A DNA stretch of 64,000 bases from Candidatus Bipolaricaulota bacterium (lineage in GTDB: Bacteria > Bipolaricaulota > Bipolaricaulia > Bipolaricaulales > Bipolaricaulaceae), in NCBI GenBank assembly GCA_025060415.1, contig JANXBT010000002.1:467270-531269 (forward strand). The letters are read 5' to 3'. A program made the position numbers and the translations under genes. How positions within the stretch are numbered: the stretch's first letter is position 1; every line of letters starts with the position of its first letter. Positions 42,384 through 50,473 of the stretch are shown here, piece after piece. Below the pieces are notes generated by a model, which worked only from the letters and a program-made list of their open reading frames with translations, ran no database searches and had not been told where the DNA came from.

Positions 42384-43273
42384 ACCTTCTCCTTCAGGGG
42401 CTTCCCCAGGATCCCCGTGGGCTTGAAGAGGAGGAAGAGGATGAGCACACCAAACACGAAGGCGTCGCGCAGGCCGGAGAGGTGGGGGAGGAAGGCCACG
42501 AACAGGATCTCCGCCAGGCCGAGGAGGTAGCCGCCGAGCATGGCGCCCACGATGTTGCCTATGCCGCCCACCACGGCGGCGGTGAAGGAGCGCAGGCCCG
42601 GCAGGACGCCCATGTCCCACTGGAGCCGCGGGTAGCGGCAGCCCCAGAGGATCCCGCCCACGGCGGCCAGGGCCGAGCCCACCAGGAAGGTGTAGGAGAT
42701 GACCCGGTTGATGTCCGCGCCCATGAGGGCGGTGGTTTCGATGTCCGTGGCGATGGCGCGCATGGCCCGCCCCACCTTCGTGCGGTACACCAAAAAGAGG
42801 AGGGCCAGGAGGCAGGCCGCGGCGATGAGGGGCACCCAGAGGGTCACGCCCTGGATGCGCACCGTGCCCACCGTGTAGACCTGGGTCATGAACGCCGGGG
42901 TGGGGAAGGGCTTTTGCCGTCCGCCGGCCCAGGGGAGGACGATGATGGTGTTGCCCAAAAGGAAGGACACGCCCATGGCCGTGATGAAGAGGGAGATGCG
43001 GGGGGCGTGGCGCAGCGGCCGGTAGGCCACGCGCTCGATCACCACCCCCATGCCCGCGGTGAGGGCCACGGCCAACAAGGCCGCCAGCCACCAGGGCAAC
43101 TGGAAGATGAAGAACCAGTAGAACAGCCAGTAGCCGGCGAACATGAAGATGTCGCCGTGGGCGAAGTTGATGAACCGCAGGATCCCGTACACCAGGGTGT
43201 AGCCGATGGCGATGAGGGCGTAGAGGCTGCCCAGGGTGAAGCCGTTGAGGAGCTGCTGGAGGAAGATGCTCAA
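42380..43273 (-). CDS. livH: Branched-chain amino acid ABC transporter permease LivH
   Basis: A 297-residue permease with about eight helices. LQQLLNGFTLGSLYALIAIG at the N-terminus, RFINFAHGDIFM and GRAMRAIATDIETTALMGAD are typical of LivH. The start is TTG at 43273 preceded by AAAGGAG five bases upstream. A GC-rich hairpin lies between it and livK. Confidence 0.94.
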   Translation of the reverse strand: MSIFLQQLLNGFTLGSLYALIAIGYTLVYGILRFINFAHGDIFMFAGYWLFYWFFIFQLPWWLAALLAVALTAGMGVVIERVAYRPLRHAPRISLFITAMGVSFLLGNTIIVLPWAGGRQKPFPTPAFMTQVYTVGTVRIQGVTLWVPLIAAACLLALLFLVYRTKVGRAMRAIATDIETTALMGADINRVISYTFLVGSALAAVGGILWGCRYPRLQWDMGVLPGLRSFTAAVVGGIGNIVGAMLGGYLLGLAEILFVAFLPHLSGLRDAFVFGVLILFLLFKPTGILGKPLKEKV

Positions 43274-43296
43274 CGGGGCTCCTTTTGGGGATCCAA

Positions 43297-43323
43297 GGGG
43301 GCCGGGGGTTGGCCCCGGCCCCC
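43297..43323 (-). repeat. Intercistronic GC-rich hairpin between livK and livH
   Basis: A perfect 11-bp stem (GGGGGCCGGGG with its complement, five-base loop) begins eight bases after the livK stop. No T run follows, so it is not a normal terminator. It is followed on the minus strand by CTTGGATCC. It may stabilise the upstream livK mRNA or reduce read-through. Confidence 0.75.
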
Positions 43324-43331
43324 TCCCCGGC

Positions 43332-44486
43332 TCACATGCCGATGCGGGCCTTGAGGGCCTTGGCCTCGCCCGCGGGGATCACCGTCTTCAGGGCGAACTG
43401 GCCCTCCCGCACCTCCAGGAACACGAAGTCCTTGGCGGGGTTGCGGGTGACGGGGTCCATGATGGTGCGGCCGGTCACGACCTCCAGGTCGATGGTGGCC
43501 AGGGCGTCCCTAATCTTCTTGGGGTTCGGCTCGCCCGCGAGCTCGATGGCCTTCACCACAAGGAGGTAGGCGTCCACGGCCATGGCCTCCATGGAGGAGG
43601 GGGAGCGGCCGAACCGCTGCCGATAGAGGGAGTAGAACTTGAGGCCGATCTCGGTGGCCACGGCGTCCTCGTGGAAGAAGGTGGTGAACACCACGCCCTC
43701 CACGGCCTTGCCGCCGATTTGGATCAGCTCCGGAGCGTCGTAGCCGTCCCCGCCCAGCACGGGGATGGTGATGCCCAGGTCCCGCGCCTGCTTGATCATG
43801 AGGGCCGCCTCGGTGTAGTAGTTGGGGCAGTAGATCACATCGGGGTTGAGGCGCAGGATCTCCGTGAGCTGGGCGGTGTAGTCCACGTCGCCGGAGCGCA
43901 CCGCCAGCTCCGCGAGCACCTTCCCGCCCTGGCGGGTGAAGGCCTCGCGGAAGAAGCGGGCCAGGCCCACGCAGTAGGGCTGGACCACGTCCACCACGAT
44001 CACCGCGGTGCGGGCCTTCATGTACTCGTAGGCCAGGTAGGCGGCCACCACGCCCTGGTCGTCGTCCACAAAGCAGGCGCGGAAGCAGTAGTCGCCCACC
44101 TTGGTGGTGAGGGGGCTGGTGGTGGTGATGCCGATCATGGGGATGCCGGCGCGCTGCACGATCTCCGCGGCGCCCAAAAACGGCCCGGAGCACATCGTGC
44201 CCAGGATGGCCACGACCTTCTCCACCTCGATGAGGCGGGTGGCGCCGGTGGCGGCCTCCACGGGCTCCGTGCGCGCATCGTAGTACACGATCTCGATGGG
44301 CCGCCCAAGGACGCGCGTGGGCACCAGGCCCACCTCCCGGGCGAACTCGATGGCCGTGCGGGCCATCTGCCCGTAGGCGGCGCAGGCGCCGGTGAACTCC
44401 AAAAGGCCTCCGATCTTAATGGGCTCCTGGGCCGCGGCGGCCAAACCCAAGGCCAACACCAAAATCGCCAAACCCCGGAATTTCAT
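43332..44486 (-). CDS. livK: Branched-chain amino acid-type substrate-binding protein LivK
   Basis: A 384-residue periplasmic binding protein of the Leu/Ile/Val (PBP type I) family. A signal peptide (MKFRGLAILVLALGLAAAA) precedes IKIGGLLEFTGACAAYGQM, AILGTMCSGPFLGAAEI and GITTTSPLTTK. It has no lipobox cysteine, although several other cysteines are present. As first gene of the liv operon it is expected to be made in excess, which the downstream hairpin could assist. The ligand may be amino acids, urea or amides; sequence cannot separate these. Confidence 0.93.
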   Translation of the reverse strand: MKFRGLAILVLALGLAAAAQEPIKIGGLLEFTGACAAYGQMARTAIEFAREVGLVPTRVLGRPIEIVYYDARTEPVEAATGATRLIEVEKVVAILGTMCSGPFLGAAEIVQRAGIPMIGITTTSPLTTKVGDYCFRACFVDDDQGVVAAYLAYEYMKARTAVIVVDVVQPYCVGLARFFREAFTRQGGKVLAELAVRSGDVDYTAQLTEILRLNPDVIYCPNYYTEAALMIKQARDLGITIPVLGGDGYDAPELIQIGGKAVEGVVFTTFFHEDAVATEIGLKFYSLYRQRFGRSPSSMEAMAVDAYLLVVKAIELAGEPNPKKIRDALATIDLEVVTGRTIMDPVTRNPAKDFVFLEVREGQFALKTVIPAGEAKALKARIGM

Positions 44487-44551
44487 CGCTCACCCCCTTT
44501 CCATCCCCGGAAGCTCCCAATCCCTAGCGCACGCCGAACCCTATCCTGCCG

Positions 44552-44567
44552 GCACCGCCTCCGGTGC
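44552..44567 (-). promoter_or_regulatory. Hairpin in the livK 5' leader
   Basis: GCACCG and CGGTGC form a 6-bp stem with a 4-base loop inside the roughly 90-base leader predicted from the promoter at 44583-44612. The leader is long for this genome and may be regulatory; no known riboswitch was recognised. Confidence 0.4.
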
Positions 44568-44582
44568 GGCCAAAGTCAATGC

Positions 44583-44612
44583 ACTATAGCGAGACCAGAG
44601 GTCCTGCGTCAA
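44583..44612 (-). promoter_or_regulatory. Promoter of the liv operon
   Basis: On the minus strand TTGACG and TATAGT are separated by 18 bases, a near-consensus promoter. It predicts a 5' leader of about 90 bases before livK, in contrast to the leaderless-type promoters elsewhere in the window. Confidence 0.75.
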
Positions 44613-44676
44613 GCGCCCGCCGGAAGGAGGGGGAAGGCCCCTTGCGGCAAGGCTTAAAAGGGGGGCGCCCGATGCG

Positions 44677-44710
44677 AAAAAAGAAAAGGGGCCGGGTTTT
44701 TCCCGGCCCC
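44677..44710 (-). terminator. Intrinsic terminator of the surface-protein unit
   Basis: A 9-bp stem (GGGGCCGGG and CCCGGCCCC, five-base loop) is followed on the minus strand by TTTTCTTTTTT. It lies 25 bases after the stop of the PorV-like gene. Confidence 0.92.
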
Positions 44711-44734
44711 TGCAAGCGGTTGGCGACCGAGGGA

Positions 44735-45628
44735 TTACCGCGGCCGCGGGGCGGGAGCCGGAGCCGGGGTCGGCGCCGGAGCCGGCTTGAACAGCTCCCC
44801 AAACAGGAACGTCGCGGACAGCACCAGCGACTCCCCGGGGTTCTTCGCCAGCACGTAGGCCGCGTCCACGGAGAGCCCGCCCAGCGCGAACCCCGCGCCC
44901 ACCGTGACGTAGTACTCCTCGAACTTCAGCTCGGGCGCCACCAGCCCCGCCCGCACCGCCAGGTTCTCGATGAGCGCGAACTCCAACCCCAGCCGCAGGT
45001 TCTTCACGGCGAAGGTGGAGGAGAGCTCCACGTCCGCCCCCACCTTGAGGGCGCCCTCCAGGAGCTTCCCCGCCGCGCCCACCACGTACACCGGCGTCAC
45101 CGGCTGGGCCAGGGTCGTGCCCAGGTCCTTGGCCACCACGGCCAGGGCCAGCTCGGGAAGCACGGGCACAATGAGGCCGAGGTCGAAGCCGAAGCCCGAG
45201 TAGTCCTTGGTGATCTTCTCCAGCAGGTACTTGAGGTTGGCCCCGACCCAGCCGAACTCCCCGAGCTTGACGCCCACGGTGCCGATGAAGGCGTTGGCGG
45301 TGTAGAAGTCCCCGGCGGTGGCGTTGGCCCAGGCGAGGCCGATCCCGTAGCCGGCGAAGCTGAACCCGCCGCTCACGTACTGATACGGCACCATGCCGAA
45401 GAGCTGGCTGGTGGCCCCGCCGATCCACACGTTCTCCCCGAAGGCGAGGATGCCCGCGGGGTTCCACAGGGCCGCCGTGCCGTCGTCCGCCAGGGCGCTG
45501 AACGCCCCGCCCATCCCCAACGCCTTCGCCCCAAGCCCGCCCTGGAACACCAGGGGCCGCTGGTACTGGGCCCAAGCCCCCAGGGCCAGGGCGCCCAAGA
45601 GGATCGCCGCGATCGCTAGCCGCTTCAT
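44735..45628 (-). CDS. PorV/PorQ-like outer membrane beta-barrel protein
   Basis: A 297-residue protein with a signal peptide (MKRLAIAAILLGALALGAWA) and a FadL/PorV-type barrel. The conserved N-terminal region ALGMGGAFSALADDGTAALW followed by NPAGILAF is the PorV/UPF0164 hallmark, where the pore-plugging NPA motif resides. The C-terminus is a Pro/Ala repeat tail (PAPAPTPAPAPAPRPR), which is unusual for the family and may bind peptidoglycan or protrude from the barrel. It is transcribed after the S-layer-like gene, 64 bases downstream. The SD is GAGGAGG. Confidence 0.85.
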   Translation of the reverse strand: MKRLAIAAILLGALALGAWAQYQRPLVFQGGLGAKALGMGGAFSALADDGTAALWNPAGILAFGENVWIGGATSQLFGMVPYQYVSGGFSFAGYGIGLAWANATAGDFYTANAFIGTVGVKLGEFGWVGANLKYLLEKITKDYSGFGFDLGLIVPVLPELALAVVAKDLGTTLAQPVTPVYVVGAAGKLLEGALKVGADVELSSTFAVKNLRLGLEFALIENLAVRAGLVAPELKFEEYYVTVGAGFALGGLSVDAAYVLAKNPGESLVLSATFLFGELFKPAPAPTPAPAPAPRPR

Positions 45629-45655
45629 CGTTCTTTACCTCCTCGAGGATCCCAA

Positions 45656-45685
45656 GGGGGCGGGGCCCCACCGGGCCCCGCCCCC
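45656..45685 (-). repeat. Intercistronic GC-rich hairpin after the S-layer-like gene
   Basis: A perfect 13-bp stem (GGGGGCGGGGCCC and complement, four-base loop) begins seven bases after the stop of the S-layer-like gene and is followed on the minus strand by CTTGGGATCC. It matches the livK-livH hairpin in position, composition and following sequence. Confidence 0.75.
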
Positions 45686-45692
45686 CTCCGCC

Positions 45693-48443
45693 TCAGCGCT
45701 CGATGTACACGAACCCCTTGAACGGCCCGAAGACCTTACCGGCGCCCTCCACCACGGCCACGTAGATGTACGCGCCGTTGCCGAGGTTACCGCCGTTCCA
45801 GGTCAGGGAGGCCGTGTTCCGCCCCTCCACCACCGCCACCTTCGCGCCCGTCAGGTCGTAGAGGGTGACCGTGATCTTCTCGGCCACCGCGCCCGCGGGC
45901 TCGGCCTGGATAGTGAAGGTGGTGGTGGTCTTGAACGGGTTGGGCGCCACCGTGACGCCGCGCACGTTGGCCAGGGCCTTGGCCACCACGGTCGCCGTGG
46001 CCTGGGCCGTGCGCGTGGCCACGTAGGGGTCCGTGTACTTGGCCGTGATCGTGCCCAGCTTCACCGTCTCGGGCAGCACGTAGGTGACCCGGAACTTGCC
46101 GGGCTGGCCGGGCACGGCCTCGAGCCGGTTCCAGCTGGTGATCACGTTGCCGTCCTTGTCGAGGAGCACGAGGACGTTCGTGCCCACGATCTCCGCGGCG
46201 CCCGCGTACTGCTCGTCGGTCACGGTGAGGGTCACCGTGTCGCCCGGGTAGTAGGTGGTGCGGTCGAAGGCCACGCCCAGGGCCACCACGGGCGGGGTGA
46301 CCGCGCCGGCGCCGCCCAGGCTGACCTTAATGGAGATGATGGCGATGTCGGAGTGGTTGGAGGGGTCCTGGTAGAAGGCCATGATGGTGTCGCCGCCGGA
46401 GGAGTTCAGGCCGTCCGGACCCACGGCCACGCACACCGTGGAGCGGAACACGCCCGTGCCCACCCCGGTCTCCCGCAGGTCCAGCCGCTCCCAGGTCCCC
46501 TTCTGGGCGTTGAACATGAAGACCTTCACCGTCGCCGGGATCCCGGAGATGGAGGAAGCACCAAGATCAAGGAATTGGCCAAGAACGTTGTCTTCGCCGC
46601 CCCAGATCGGCGCCGAGTGCTCCTCATCATCTGCATCGGCGTCCTTGTTCCAGCCGCCGAAGATGAACTCCCTGAGGAGCGGGTTCTCGTTCTGGTCCAG
46701 GTCCGTGACCTCAAGGTACAGGTTGCCCGCCAGGGAGATCTCCGTCACCGGCTGGTAGTTCCCGTCCAGGAAGCGCATGTGGTGGGTCTTGCCGTCGAAG
46801 ACCTGGAAGTCGTACACCTTCACCTTGGCGAAGGACACGTCCCAGTACTGGTTGCGGGCGGAATCAGCGATTGCAGGCGGGAAGTTATCGTCATTGGGGT
46901 TGCCGTCGCCCAGCGCGTTGAGGTCCTCCTGCTCGTAGTCCACGGAGTTGTACTGCACGAAGATCGTGTCCTCGTTGAACGCCTGGACCTTCCAGTCGTC
47001 GAACACCAGCTGGTACCCGTTCACCGCGTCCCACACGGGCTCGAGGCGGATCCCGCTCTGGGTGAAGAAGATGCCGCTGTTGTTGGAGACCTCGTCGATG
47101 ATCACGTACTCGCTGTCGTCCTCGTTGTGCGGGTCGCAGATGTGGACCACGATCTTGTCCTGGCAGCAGGCGTTCACGTTGGCGTCGGCGTCGTAGACGC
47201 GGATATAAAGCCCGCCGTGGCCGATCTTCACCTCGGAGACGGGGACGCCGTTGGCGTCGGTGATCCAGGTCTGGGAGTGGTACTTGTTGGAGTTCACGTA
47301 GATCGCGGTGAGGTCCATGTCATCGAAGTCGTTGGGGTCGAGGTAGTAGAAGGTGATGGTGGAGTAGATGGGAAGCCGGTCATCCCGGGTGAGCCCCAGG
47401 GCCTCCTGGAAGTTCTCGAGGTTGCCGAAGTTGAACTCGAAGACCCCGGTGTCCGGGCCCGTCTCCGCGGCGAAGAACACGGCCCGAAGGAGCGTTTCGC
47501 TCAGGTTCGCCGCCCACGCCGCGCCGTCATAGTCGATGAAGCGGTCGTCATAGATGTTGAACCAGCGGATGGGGGCGTCAATGAGGGTGCCGCCAGCATC
47601 GTAGCCGCCCCACCGCAGCAGGCTGCAGAAGTTGTTCACGCCCGGAGTCTCTACAGGATTCCAGCTCCCGGGGTTGAGGATGACGAAGAAGGGCACGTAC
47701 TCGATCTCGTTGGGGTTGAGGTTCTCGTCCTTGTCCTCGATGCGCACGATGATGTTGTCACAGGCCGGGCAGCGGTAGGACACGACCGCGGGCGTGGCCG
47801 TGAGCCTGGCCACCGTGTCCGCGATCTTCACCTGGTCCTGGTCGATGTTCATCGGGTTGGTGTTGTCGCGCACGATCAGGATCAGGGTGTCGTTGTTCTC
47901 CAGCCGGCCGGTTACGTCAACAAACCGAGTGCGCTCGACGGTCCTATTCTGAGGCAGATCACCGGCCACGACATCCTCATCAACGTATTCCCAGTTCCCA
48001 TCATTCCACGTGGTCACAGCGGGAGTGACGTTGCCGAGGACGTGGACCATGCCGGCGGGGACGTCGGCGTAATCATCGCGCGAGCCCACCTGAACGCTGA
48101 CTTTCGTGTTGGAGCCCGTCCCGGCGACCCAGAAGTAGAGGCCGCTCCCGATGCCGCCAAGCTCCCGGAACACCGCGCTCTCGACCTCCGGCGTGTCGGG
48201 ATCATCGGCGACGACGATGTAGGCGCCGGTCTTGAAGTCGAAGATGAGGAGGTCCGCGGTGAACTCGTCGATGCCGCAGGCGCCCTTCTCCGGGTCCTTG
48301 ACGGCGATGTACACGTACCGCCCCTCCTGGACCTCGCCGAGCTTCTTGCCGGCGGCGTCCGCGAAGTAGGCGTCAAACGCCCAGGCCATGGTCCCCACGA
48401 CCACGGCCGCCAAAACCGCGCCAATCCACCCTAGCCGCTTCAA
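45693..48443 (-). CDS. S-layer-like secreted surface protein with C-terminal sorting-type domain
   Basis: A 916-residue protein with a signal peptide (MKRLGWIGAVLAAVVVGTMAWA). The body is Asp/Asn-rich beta structure with repeated TGVF-type turns (about residues 330, 453 and 661) and Cys pairs (RCPAC near 224, CC near 426). An Ig-like stretch starts near residue 733 (PVVALGVAFDRTTYYPGD). The last ~90 residues (from APNPFKTTTTF to FVYIER) match the FlgD-Ig/T9SS type A-like sorting domain. The TTG at 48443 has AAAGGAGG seven bases upstream. An in-frame TTG at 48512, also with a strong SD, would add 23 residues. Family identity is not established. Confidence 0.82.
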   Translation of the reverse strand: MKRLGWIGAVLAAVVVGTMAWAFDAYFADAAGKKLGEVQEGRYVYIAVKDPEKGACGIDEFTADLLIFDFKTGAYIVVADDPDTPEVESAVFRELGGIGSGLYFWVAGTGSNTKVSVQVGSRDDYADVPAGMVHVLGNVTPAVTTWNDGNWEYVDEDVVAGDLPQNRTVERTRFVDVTGRLENNDTLILIVRDNTNPMNIDQDQVKIADTVARLTATPAVVSYRCPACDNIIVRIEDKDENLNPNEIEYVPFFVILNPGSWNPVETPGVNNFCSLLRWGGYDAGGTLIDAPIRWFNIYDDRFIDYDGAAWAANLSETLLRAVFFAAETGPDTGVFEFNFGNLENFQEALGLTRDDRLPIYSTITFYYLDPNDFDDMDLTAIYVNSNKYHSQTWITDANGVPVSEVKIGHGGLYIRVYDADANVNACCQDKIVVHICDPHNEDDSEYVIIDEVSNNSGIFFTQSGIRLEPVWDAVNGYQLVFDDWKVQAFNEDTIFVQYNSVDYEQEDLNALGDGNPNDDNFPPAIADSARNQYWDVSFAKVKVYDFQVFDGKTHHMRFLDGNYQPVTEISLAGNLYLEVTDLDQNENPLLREFIFGGWNKDADADDEEHSAPIWGGEDNVLGQFLDLGASSISGIPATVKVFMFNAQKGTWERLDLRETGVGTGVFRSTVCVAVGPDGLNSSGGDTIMAFYQDPSNHSDIAIISIKVSLGGAGAVTPPVVALGVAFDRTTYYPGDTVTLTVTDEQYAGAAEIVGTNVLVLLDKDGNVITSWNRLEAVPGQPGKFRVTYVLPETVKLGTITAKYTDPYVATRTAQATATVVAKALANVRGVTVAPNPFKTTTTFTIQAEPAGAVAEKITVTLYDLTGAKVAVVEGRNTASLTWNGGNLGNGAYIYVAVVEGAGKVFGPFKGFVYIER

Positions 48444-48560
48444 CGTCCAACCTCCTTTCCCTTCCAAAGCCGCGAAACCCTCCCGCGACCTATTCCGCAA
48501 GGAGTCCGCCAACCGCTTTTCACCTCCTTGGCAAAAAGCGCCGCCCGGAGGCTCGGCCCG

Positions 48561-48590
48561 ATCCTACCCGAAACTTCGCTGCTCTGTCAA
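48561..48590 (-). promoter_or_regulatory. Promoter P2 of the S-layer-like gene
   Basis: TTGACA and TAGGAT are spaced by 18 bases on the minus strand; both boxes are close to consensus. It is preceded by CCGGC, as is P1. Confidence 0.8.
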
Positions 48591-48625
48591 GCCGGATTCC
48601 TCCAGGCTTGGCGCCAACGGGCCCT

Positions 48626-48654
48626 ATCTTAGGAAACCCGCCTTGCCCCGTCAA
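48626..48654 (-). promoter_or_regulatory. Promoter P1 of the S-layer-like gene
   Basis: TTGACG and TAAGAT are spaced by 17 bases on the minus strand, 64 bases upstream of P2. The shared CCGGCTTGAC block suggests a tandem duplication of the -35 region. The rest of the 314-base gap 48444-48757 holds no gene I can support. Confidence 0.78.
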
Positions 48655-48757
48655 GCCGGGGCCCCTTGCCTCCCGCACAGGGACGCGCAAGTCTCCCCCC
48701 GCGCCCCGCTCCCGCCCAACCCAGAGGTTCCGCACCCCGCCGGACGCTTGTCCCGCC

Positions 48758-50329
48758 CTAGGGGGAAGATTCCCCTTCCGCCCCGCCCGGCGTGGGCCTC
48801 CCCAGCACCGTCACCGCCACCTCCGCGGAGAAGGCCCCGGGCGGAACGCACCCCAGCCCGCTCACCGCCCGCACCTTGTAGCGGTAGGTGGTGCCCAAGG
48901 GGCTCGGGCTCCAGGGCAGGTCCTCCGAAAACGTCGTGGAGGAGACCTGCTCCACCTTTCGCCAGGCCACCCCGGGCTCCGTGCGCCAGATCTCGTACGT
49001 CGCCCGCAGTTCCTGGGCCGCGGGCACGGCGTTCCACTGGAGCTTTACGGTGACGCCCGCCTCGGAGGTCTGCACGATGGCGGCCGAGAGGCCGGTGACC
49101 TGGGCCAGGGTGCCGCCGCGGTGGCCGCTGTCGGCCACGGAGGCCGGGCCGCACCCCGCCTCGTGGCAGGCCCGCACCTTGTACCACCGCGTGACGCAAA
49201 GCGCCACGGTTTGCACGTCGTCGTAGGAGGTGGCCGTCACCGTGGCCAGCAGGACGAAGTCGTCCTCCCTGCCGGTGTCGGAGCGGAGGACCTCGTAGCG
49301 TTTGGCGCCGGGCACGGCGTCCCAGGTCACGCGGATCCGGTCGAGGTAGACGCCGTCGGAGGCCTGGACGTTGCGGGGCTGGCCGGGGAGGGCCCCCTCG
49401 TCCCGGCCGTCTCCGCCCGCCGCGGCGTAGCCCGAGTCGGGCTCGGAAAACGGCCCGTGCCCCAGGACGTTCCAGGCCCGCACCTTGTACCAGTACGTGG
49501 TGCCCACGGTCACCGCCCGGTCGTCGTAGGAGGTGGCGGTGGTTTCAGCCAGGAGCTCGTAGGGGCCGTCGCGGGCGGCGGCGCGCCACACCTCGTAGCG
49601 GGCGGCGCCGGCGACCGCGCCCCAGCTGACCCGCACCCGGTCGGCGTAGACGCCGTCCGAGGCCTGGACGTTGGGGGGCGCGCCGGGAAGCTGAAGGGCG
49701 GCGGCCCCAAAATCGGGCGGGGAAAAGTCGCCGCAGCCGTAGTCGTTGCAGGCCTGCACCTTGTACCAGTACACCCGGCCCCGCACCACCTCCCGGTCCT
49801 CGTAGGAGGGGGTGGAAACCTGGGCGATGGGGAGGTAGTCGCCCGCGGGGATGTCCGAGCGCCAAACCTTGTAGTAGCTTGCCGCGGGGGCGGGCGACCA
49901 GGTGAGGCGGATGCGGTCGGGGAAGGTGCCGTCGGAGGCCTGGAGGTTGCGGGGCGGCGGGGGCGGGAAGGGGCCGAGGCGGAAGCCCGCGTCGGCCGCG
50001 GAAAACGCGCTGCAGCCGAAGGGGTTGCAGGCCCGCACCCGGTACCAGTAGAGGACGTTGGGCGCCGCCCCCACATCCAGGAAGCGGGGGGCCTCCGTCT
50101 CCCCGATCTTCTCGTAGTCGCCGTCCTCCGCTTCCGCGCGGAACACCTCGTAGCGGGCGGCGCGGGGCACCGCCGACCAGGTGAGGAGCACGTGCTCCTG
50201 GTACTCGCCGTCGGAGGCGCTCAGGTGGGTGGGCGCGGCCGGAGGGGCCCAGAGAAAACATCCGCTCAGAAGGCCCAGAAAAAAGAGCAGCGCGGCCAGA
50301 AGGCATGCCCGCTTTCCGATTCCTCGCAT
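48758..50329 (-). CDS. Surface lipoprotein with five fibronectin type III repeats
   Basis: A 523-residue protein with a lipoprotein signal peptide (LLGSC-type box, LLSGCFL). Five FN3-like modules of about 90-100 residues follow, four of which begin with an ASDGxYxDRxRVTW pattern and share YEVxR and YWYKVRA strands; the fifth is more divergent. Paired cysteines recur near the end of several modules (ACNxxGC). These modules usually mediate binding to polysaccharide or protein. A TTGGCC-18-TACCAT promoter lies upstream. The ligand is unknown. Confidence 0.85.
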   Translation of the reverse strand: MRGIGKRACLLAALLFFLGLLSGCFLWAPPAAPTHLSASDGEYQEHVLLTWSAVPRAARYEVFRAEAEDGDYEKIGETEAPRFLDVGAAPNVLYWYRVRACNPFGCSAFSAADAGFRLGPFPPPPPRNLQASDGTFPDRIRLTWSPAPAASYYKVWRSDIPAGDYLPIAQVSTPSYEDREVVRGRVYWYKVQACNDYGCGDFSPPDFGAAALQLPGAPPNVQASDGVYADRVRVSWGAVAGAARYEVWRAAARDGPYELLAETTATSYDDRAVTVGTTYWYKVRAWNVLGHGPFSEPDSGYAAAGGDGRDEGALPGQPRNVQASDGVYLDRIRVTWDAVPGAKRYEVLRSDTGREDDFVLLATVTATSYDDVQTVALCVTRWYKVRACHEAGCGPASVADSGHRGGTLAQVTGLSAAIVQTSEAGVTVKLQWNAVPAAQELRATYEIWRTEPGVAWRKVEQVSSTTFSEDLPWSPSPLGTTYRYKVRAVSGLGCVPPGAFSAEVAVTVLGRPTPGGAEGESSP

Positions 50330-50347
50330 CGTCGCCCCCTTTGGGCG

Positions 50348-50377
50348 ATGGTAGAGCGCGGGGCGCGCCCCGGCCAA
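50348..50377 (-). promoter_or_regulatory. Promoter of the FN3 lipoprotein gene
   Basis: TTGGCC and TACCAT are separated by 18 bases on the minus strand, about 18 bases before the start codon at 50329, which has a GGGGGCG binding site. Confidence 0.5.
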
Positions 50378-50412
50378 GGACTTCCGGGAGCCCCAGGAGC
50401 GCCGTTCCAGCC

Positions 50413-50442
50413 AAAAAGGGGCCTCCCCCGGTCGGGGAGGCC
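50413..50442 (-). terminator. Intrinsic terminator after the PKD lipoprotein operon
   Basis: A 9-bp stem (GGCCTCCCC and GGGGAGGCC, five-base loop) is followed on the minus strand by CCTTTTT. It lies 31 bases after the stop codon at 50474. Confidence 0.85.
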
Positions 50443-50473
50443 GAAGCGGGCCCGCGCTTGAGGGGATCGCGGC

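Noticed and set aside
44613..44676. Small open frames between the liv promoter and the terminator
   Set aside because: They are short and lack ribosome binding sites with sensible starts; the region is explained by promoter and terminator sequences.
45393..48434. A 1013-codon open frame on the plus strand
   Set aside because: It is exactly antisense to the S-layer-like gene, has a His/Val/Asp-rich low-complexity translation and no ribosome binding site. Long antisense frames are expected at this GC content.
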